NCBI GenBank assembly: GCA_027575765.1
Contig: JANBPT010001336.1
Span: 1 to 10,406, forward strand
DNA: 10,406 nt
Source of the DNA: Tieghemiomyces parasiticus
Lineage: Eukaryota > Kickxellomycota > Dimargaritomycetes > Dimargaritales > Dimargaritaceae
Reading direction: 5' to 3'
The position numbers and the translations under genes were made by a program. Position 1 is the stretch's first letter, and the number at the start of each line of letters is the position of its first letter. This document shows, one piece after another, positions 6,117 to 10,406 of the stretch. The notes beneath the pieces are model-generated. The model searched no databases. It saw only the letters and a program-made list of their open reading frames with translations, and was not told where the DNA came from.

Positions 6117-7005
6117 GTGGTACATAGTAGTGGCTATTGTTTTATATATATGTTAGTCTGTGAGCAGTCCTAACCCTTATGAAATACCCATAAGGTAGAG
6201 ATAATTGTAAGTTAACAAATGTTTGTGAGCAGTAGCAGAATTTCCATAATCACAAAATGACATGAAAGGGTTATTGTCAGATGGAGAGGAAACTTAAGAT
6301 AGCTGGGGGCCCTTGGGGTGAAATGCATGGTGCTTTGTAAGGAGATGTCACCATTAGTTGGCAATGGGTGGTATTGTAACCAAGGGGTCTGCCAAGAAGT
6401 CTCCCAGTCCAAGGCCACAGTCTTCTTTCACACATGGTCCTCCTGATGGATCCTCCAATACTGATTTTCCTACAAAATTATGTGTTCATGATTAAGATTA
6501 TAACATGACAATATAAGTCATATTGGCTGATACTTGGGCCCTCTTCATCAAGAATGGGGAGTTGAAACCTGCCCCTCTACTACATTAAATGGGCTCTCAT
6601 CATCTGCAAACTCACCTATATATAACAGGCAGCTAGGCCATGTGCATATATTTATTAAGTATGATATAGCTATATCTTCAATATTGCCATGCCTCTGCTG
6701 TTCTCCCGCCTTATTTGTTGTGCTTCTTCTTTCAAATTCTTAATTCCATTTTCACTTGAATTTTCCAGTTAAACATTGTATGGTAATGCAGGACAGAAGG
6801 GATATGTTATATCTCTGCCAAATATATATGACTATGATGAAACCGATTTTTCATAGTCTCGCCCCTAGTACCAAAGTCACTATTGATAGACATGATAATT
6901 GCCACATTTAATAAGTTCACCAGCGGTTTATTTAATCAGAAGCGTGTAAAACTGTGTAACTAATTACCACATAATCAATTATGGACAGGACCTCTTAAGT
7001 TCGAC
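6117..7005. other. No gene recognised
   Basis: AT-rich sequence with two small open frames (6212-6418 minus and 6534-6743 plus) that have no recognisable domain. Visible structure: palindrome GATATAGCTATATC at 6663-6676, and an inverted repeat GACTATGA (6830-6837)/TCATAGTC (6851-6858). Near 6926 the string GTTTATTTAATCAG resembles the AATAAA-bearing part of LTR3 and could be a worn LTR end. Confidence 0.4.
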
Positions 7006-7010
7006 AAAAA
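7006..7010 (-). terminator. Pol III terminator of tRNA-Leu
   Basis: Five A on the plus strand (T5 on the tRNA strand) lie 3 bp beyond the discriminator base. This fits a minimal to normal Pol III terminator. Confidence 0.75.
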
Positions 7011-7013
7011 TAA

Positions 7014-7095
7014 TGAGCGGAGTGGGATTCGAACCCACGCCTCCGAAGAGATCACGGCCTTAACGTGACGCCTTAGACCGCTCGGCCATCCGCCC
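7014..7095 (-). tRNA. tRNA-Leu (anticodon AAG)
   Basis: Complete class II tRNA gene on the minus strand. The acceptor GGGCGGA pairs with TCCGCTC (one G-T pair), and the discriminator is A, as expected for leucine. The anticodon stem TCACG/CGTGA encloses loop TTAAGGC, with anticodon AAG at 7059-7061. The long variable arm is a CTC-TTCG-GAG hairpin. The T stem GTGGG/CCCAC encloses loop TTCGAAT. A box TGGCCGAGCGG and B box GGTTCGAATCC are intact. It would decode CTT/CTC. A T5 terminator lies 3 bp past the 3' end. A 478-bp LTR1 copy starts 10 bp upstream of its 5' end, and without that copy an LTR2 copy would start 11 bp upstream. The gene therefore anchors the long LTR chain to its right. Confidence 0.97.
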
Positions 7096-7105
7096 CTTGA
7101 TGGTT

Positions 7106-7583
7106 TGTGAAGCCGAGCACGGCTTCTCGCTTTGAGGAGCTGTAATAGGCCGCGCCTATACAACCATTGAAAAGTAACAAAAGAAAAGAGACCGGGCGAC
7201 CTCGGGGAGAGGCCCAGAAGAGACGGGGGGCCAGCCCGGCCCTCCACCAATTAGCGTCAATCATTTACTATAGTCATAGTATATAAGCCGGGCCCAAGTA
7301 TTTTACACAGGACCCGGCAGCTTATTCCCGATTCCTGTCCCATAGTGCCATCCGCTGGCACTATTTCGTTAGTAAAGTCTAGTACCAACATCCCCTTAAG
7401 CTCGTTTGTTGGTAACGTTTCTAGATTTTGTTTTGAGGTTTTCCCCGTCAATAGTTAACCTATCAAACTTTGCGTTACAGATTCGGACAGCCCTGGTCCG
7501 ACTGTACTTTCCTGAACTCTCCACTTCGTCTTGGAGGTTCTTTTGAGAGCGGGTGTGGCTTCCAGATACCGGTCCGCTTTACA
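7106..7583 (+). repeat. Solo LTR, family LTR1 (copy B), beside tRNA-Leu
   Basis: A complete 478-bp LTR, the same length as copies A and C, runs TGTGAAGCC...GCTTTACA with 4-bp target duplication GGTT (7102-7105 and 7584-7587). TATATAA is at 7280-7286. A perfect 7-bp hairpin GAAGCCG/CGGCTTC (7109-7126) sits at the U3 end. The R helix GCCGGGCCC (7287-7295)/GGACCCGGC (7310-7318), the U5 helix TACCAACA/TGTTGGTA (7383-7414) and TCGGAC/GTCCGA (7483-7501) are all present. It starts 10 bp upstream of the tRNA-Leu 5' end, pointing away from it. It inserted in the few bases between the tRNA gene and an LTR2 copy. It looks like the best-preserved copy. Confidence 0.92.
7280..7286 (+). promoter_or_regulatory. 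TATA box of LTR1 copy B
   Basis: TATATAA is followed by GCCGGGCCCAAG. It would drive Pol II transcription away from tRNA-Leu. The start-proximal hairpin begins right after it. Confidence 0.7.
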
Positions 7584-7588
7584 GGTTT

Positions 7589-7913
7589 TGTTGTGAACAA
7601 TGGCACTTCAGGGTCTTTTGTATGGTATAACAAATGAGGATGGAGAAAACTTAATAGTCGAATTTGGTCAAAATATGAAAAGAGAGTATTTTCTGTCTTT
7701 TATTGTAGGGTGCGGTTCACGCCTTTTATAATTGGGAGAAAGCAAAGCTTAATCAGCAAACAAGAATGAATCACAGATAGTAATGGTTCCTTTGACAAAG
7801 TGACAAGTCTGATATAGGATCAGAGTCAAAGAGTTGTCCGAACCTGATAAACAAACGAAAAATCGAAACTTGATAAAGGGAGTGATAAAAGGTTTTAGGT
7901 CCCGCGCACAACA
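7589..7913 (-). repeat. LTR, family LTR2 (copy D2)
   Basis: 325 bp, TGTTGTGAAC...ACAACA on the plus strand, matching D1 and D3 throughout. On the minus strand TATAAAAG (complement of 7733-7740) precedes AATAAA (complement of 7699-7704), so it faces the tRNA-Leu gene. GTTT occurs on both sides (7585-7588 and 7914-7917), a possible target duplication, although the last T on the right is also the first base of LTR1 copy C. Without copy B it would begin 11 bp upstream of tRNA-Leu, so this was probably an earlier tRNA-proximal insertion. Confidence 0.8.
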
Positions 7914-7916
7914 GTT

Positions 7917-8394
7917 TGTGAAGCCAAGCACGGCTTGTTCCTTTGAGGAGCTGTAATAGGCCGCGCCTTTACAACTGTTAAAAGAAAAGAAAGGAAAGAG
8001 ACCGGGCAACCTTGGGGAGAGGCCCAGAAGGGACGGAGGACCAGCCAGGTCCTCCACCAATCAGCATAGATCATCTATTATAGTTATAGTATATAAGCCG
8101 GGCCCAAGTATGCAACACAGTACCCAGCAGCTTATTCCCCAATTCTTATCCCGTAGCACCATCTGTTGGCACTATTTTTCTAGTAAAGTCTATTACCAAT
8201 ATTCTCTTAAGCTTGCTTGTTGGTAAACATTTATAGATTTTATTTGAGGTTTTCTCCATCAATGGTTAACCTACCAAACTTTGCATTACAGATTTGGACA
8301 GCGCTGGTCTGACTGTACATTCCTGAATTCCCCACTTCAACCCAGAGGTTCTTTTGAAGGCGGGACCAGCTTCCAGATATTGGTCCACTTGACA
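7917..8394 (+). repeat. Solo LTR, family LTR1 (copy C)
   Basis: 478 bp from TGTGAAGCC to CTTGACA (family end CTTTACA, one change). TATATAA is at 8090-8096. The flanks are AGTT (7913-7916) and GGTT (8395-8398), a 3-of-4 match. Both flanks overlap the ends of neighbouring LTR2 copies: the first A is the last base of D2 and the last T is the first base of D3. Copy C thus sits exactly at a D2/D3 junction. The mismatch could be a later substitution or a sign of recombination between two insertions. Confidence 0.87.
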
Positions 8395-8397
8395 GGT

Positions 8398-8740
8398 TGT
8401 TGTGAACAATGGCAGTTTACCCTCTTGTGTACAATATAATAACTAAAGATCAATAAACGATAGATGTTGTGTTCAATCAGAAATATGAAAAAGGAGTGTT
8501 TTTGCTATTGTTTATTGTAAGGCGTGCTTTGTCTTTTATATTTGAAAAAAAGGTGCATTTTCAGCAAACAAGAAGGAAAGGTAGATAACAAGATTCCTTT
8601 GACAAAGTGACAAGTCTAGTATCTATTGCATAGGAGTGGAGTCAAAGGGTTGTCCAAACCTGATAAATGAACGTAAAATCAATTCATCAAAACTAACTAA
8701 AGAGAGTGATAAAAGGGGTTTTTAGGCCCCGCATACAACG
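8398..8740 (-). repeat. LTR, family LTR2 (copy D3)
   Basis: 343 bp beginning TGTTGTGAACAATGGCAG and ending ATACAACG, where the other copies end ACAACA. It matches D1 in most blocks. The minus strand holds TATAAAAG (complement of 8533-8540) and then AATAAA (complement of 8511-8516). A GGGG/CCCC hairpin stem (about 8716-8730) lies near its U3 end, as in D1. It is squeezed between LTR1 copies C and E with 3- and 4-bp spacers, and no convincing target duplication remains. Confidence 0.78.
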
Positions 8741-8744
8741 TGGT

Positions 8745-9221
8745 TTTGAAGCCAAGCATGGTATGTTCATTTGTAGAGTTCTAGTAGGCCGCGCCTATAC
8801 ATATATAGAAAGAAAGGATATAATGTAACCAGGTGACCTCTGGGAGAGGTCCGGGAGAGATGGAGGCCTTGTCAGGCACTCCACCAATAACCATAGATTA
8901 TTTATTTGTAGTTACAGTATATAAGCCGTGCCCAAGTATACAACACAGGGCCTGGCAGCATTTTTCTGTATCTTGTCCCATAGTGCCATCCATTGGCGCT
9001 ATTTTGTTAGTAAAGTCTACTACCACTATTTTCTTATGCTCACTTGTTGGTATACATTATAGATTTTATTGTTAGGTTTTCTCTGTCAATAGTTAACCAT
9101 TTTCACTTCTCATTGGAGATTTGGATTCAGCCGCTCCAACTCTGTATTCCTGAACTCTCTACTTTGTCCCAGAGGTTCTTTTAAAAGCAGGACCAACCTC
9201 CAGTTATTGATCTGCTTTACA
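8745..9221 (+). repeat. Solo LTR, family LTR1 (copy E)
   Basis: 477 bp, flanked by a perfect 4-bp duplication TGGT (8741-8744 and 9222-9225). The left end is TTTGAAGCC instead of TGTGAAGCC, so its TG terminus is mutated; the right end GCTTTACA is intact. TATATAA is at 8918-8924. It is more diverged than A-C and its 3' hairpins are weaker, so it looks older. The 80-residue open frame inside it (8833-9075) is not a gene. It separates LTR2 copy D3 from family F copy F2. Confidence 0.87.
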
Positions 9222-9225
9222 TGGT

Positions 9226-10045
9226 TGTGGAGTCAAAATGAACTTAGGACTCCTGAAGATTCCTGGCGGAGTAGGGCATAGGAGGAGATTTGCCTGACTA
9301 CCATAGGACGCCTACAATGCCAAGGAAAGGACAAGAAATCATATGATACATCATGGGAAATTACCAGGACACATTCCATACAGTCTGGCTATATCCCCAC
9401 CAATGGGAACTCCAATTTTCCCATGACTCTGGGTTCATAATGTTTTGATTTTATTAGTTTCATCTTAGGCTGCCAATAAGTTATCCACCAGCCAAAATAA
9501 CTGAGGCAACCAAAACAATGGGTTGGAGAACATACATTATTTTATTCTATATAAGGCCCAAGCTTTTACACCTAATAGCTTGGGGAGTGTTTTCCCTAAC
9601 CTGCCTCAGGGTACCCAGTTCTACATTAAAACCAGTATATATTTTTGTCTTCACATGGTTGTGGTGCCAGCACCAGCTTTATCTCTTGAAGGTATCTAAG
9701 GGGCACCTTCAATACCCTAAAAGCATGAACAACCTCCATTCCCCTTTAGGGGGAAAGGCTGGTCTGGGTTTAAGGTTACATATAATATGCAGGGACATGT
9801 AGATCCTTCTCCCGCACCTGAGTATAAGAAGCAAGGGCCTTTCCAGTTTGTTTTTAGATAGTTATATTTTCTGCCTCAATTTATTCCTTTATTTATTTTA
9901 GTGTGTTGGGACAACCTCACAGTAACATACTGTTTTCATTGACTTTAAAAGTAAACAAGCCATATTTTACCCCATTACCATTGGACCTAGAATGTTGTTG
10001 CATACAGTCCAAACAAATCTCTGCCATCTAGGGCCTAGCATCACA
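9226..10045 (+). repeat. LTR-like repeat, family F (copy F2)
   Basis: An 820-bp stretch begins TGTGGAGTC directly after the target duplication of copy E and ends CATCACA, giving a short TGTG/CACA terminal repeat. It aligns with F1 in its left half (CTGAAGATTCCTGG near 9252, GGGTACC near 9610) and with F0 in its right half (GGGGGAAAGGC near 9750, GGCCTAGCATCACA at the end), so it is the most complete copy. TATATAA at 9548-9554 with GGCCCAAG and a perfect 8-bp hairpin acts as a candidate promoter. The 94-residue open frame at 9518-9802 crosses this promoter region and shows no domain. Flanks TGGT and GTTG do not match, so calling it an LTR rests on ends, promoter and context. Confidence 0.55.
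9548..9584 (+). promoter_or_regulatory. TATA box and start-proximal hairpin of F2
   Basis: TATATAA (9548-9554), then CCCAAGCT (9557-9564) pairing exactly with AGCTTGGG (9577-9584) over a 12-nt loop. LTR1 has the same layout, TATATAA then GGGCCCAAG within a helix, although the sequences outside this box are unrelated. Confidence 0.55.
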
Positions 10046-10049
10046 GTTG

Positions 10050-10335
10050 TGGATTGAAGCCAAGCATCCCTTTTATTTCTGAGGAGCTATAATAGGTCAC
10101 ACCTATACTTATGACAAAGGAAAAGTATAAGAAAGGACCTGGCAACCTCTAGGAGGGGCCCAGACAAGACAGAGGCCTAGTTGGGCTCTTCACCAATATC
10201 ATTAGATCATTTATTTAGCACTTACTATATTATCTGGGCCCAAGTATGTAACACAGGGCCTGGGAGTTTTTTCCCATTATCCTGTCCCATAGTGCCATCC
10301 ATTAGCATTATTCCATTAACATAGTCTAGTACCAG
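10050..10335 (+). repeat. LTR1 family, broken copy (G)
   Basis: The left 286 bases of an LTR1 copy: TGGATTGAAGCC (consensus TGTGAAGCC with extra bases), the GAGGAGCTATAATAGG block, a worn TATA (TATATTAT near 10225), GGGCCCAAGTATGTAACACAGGGCC, and AGTCTAGTACCA. Similarity stops after 10335, where the LTR-H left end begins. A 4-bp spacer GTTG separates it from F2. The start-proximal helix still pairs completely, CTGGGCCC with GGGCCTGG through wobble pairs, although the TATA box has decayed. Confidence 0.75.
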
Positions 10336-10406
10336 TGTAATGATCAAGCAACAAGTTCTTTGATAGGGAACTTTATTCTTGAAGAGAGAAGAAAGTGAGA
10401 GAAGTT
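10336..10406 (-). repeat. Putative LTR, family H (copy H2), runs off the window
   Basis: It starts TGTAATGATC at the exact point where LTR1 copy G stops and matches 2944-3015: GCAACAAGTTCTTTGATAGG, GAACTTTATT, then an A/G-rich run. The complement of 10372-10377 is AATAAA, as in H1, so the 3' end of the LTR on the minus strand is at 10336. Its target duplication and other end are outside the window. Confidence 0.55.

Noticed and set aside
6975..7250. 91-residue open frame on the minus strand
   Set aside because: It passes through tRNA-Leu in the sense direction and the left part of LTR1-B. The coding look comes from the GC-richer tRNA and LTR sequence.
7749..8060. 103-residue open frame similar to the one at 6975-7250
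   Set aside because: Both translate the same LTR1 U3 region on the antisense strand, which explains the shared residues. It starts in one LTR family and ends in another.
7106..9221. Regularly alternating repeats as a CRISPR array or satellite
   Set aside because: The units are about 478 and 340 bp with LTR termini and target duplications, in eukaryotic tRNA context. Units also occur singly elsewhere in the window.
9222..10335. Copies E and G as the two LTRs of one full element with 0.8 kb inside
   Set aside because: Copy E has its own matching TGGT duplication on both sides, no primer-binding site follows it, and the interior matches repeat family F elsewhere in the window.

Overview
Nuclear DNA of a eukaryote: two type-2 (Pol III) tRNA genes sit in a repeat-packed region without any intact protein-coding gene. 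Every open frame I examined is short and most lie across repeats or antisense to a tRNA. The anticodon-arm sequence of the tRNA-Ile gene is of the kind I associate with fungal and plant tRNA-Ile(AAU). A decayed mariner (DD34D) transposase is also present. A TE-rich, AT-leaning fungus would fit, but the species cannot be named from this window.

The main content is long terminal repeats (LTRs) of several retrotransposon families, all apparently solo, with no gag-pol or primer-binding site visible. I separate: LTR1 (about 478 bp, TGTGAAGC...GCTTTACA, plus strand: 1-75, 80-557, 7106-7583, 7917-8394, 8745-9221, 10050-10335); LTR2 (325-347 bp, TGTTGT...ACAACA, minus: 1316-1662, 7589-7913, 8398-8740); LTR3 (3519-3848, minus); LTR4 (561-892); LTR5 (897-1314); a more diverged family F (1667-2232, 2237-about 2940, a fragment near 4270-4408, 9226-10045); and family H (from 2944 and from 10336, minus).

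Layout. 1-2940 is a nearly unbroken chain of LTRs joined by 0-4 bp spacers. 2944-about 3400 is an LTR-H copy. tRNA-Ile(AAT) lies on the minus strand at 3436-3510, with LTR3 starting 8 bp upstream of its 5' end. 3853-7005 is quieter: an F fragment holding a strong hairpin, two tRNA-derived SINE-like sequences that share a body motif (about 4623-4740 and 5345-5464), and the mariner remnant (5730-6116). tRNA-Leu(AAG) lies on the minus strand at 7014-7095. Its upstream side carries a second chain, LTR1-LTR2-LTR1-LTR2-LTR1-F-LTR1(broken by H), with spacers of 3-5 bp, from 7106 to the end of the window.

Two themes link these parts. First, both tRNA genes have an LTR starting 8-10 bp upstream of the mature tRNA, in a position like that used by Ty3-type elements which target Pol III start sites, and later insertions appear to enter at the ends of earlier LTRs. 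Second, several unrelated LTRs carry start-site or U3 hairpins, and the LTR1 helices keep pairing through compensatory changes, which suggests that selection acts on RNA (or cruciform DNA) structure.
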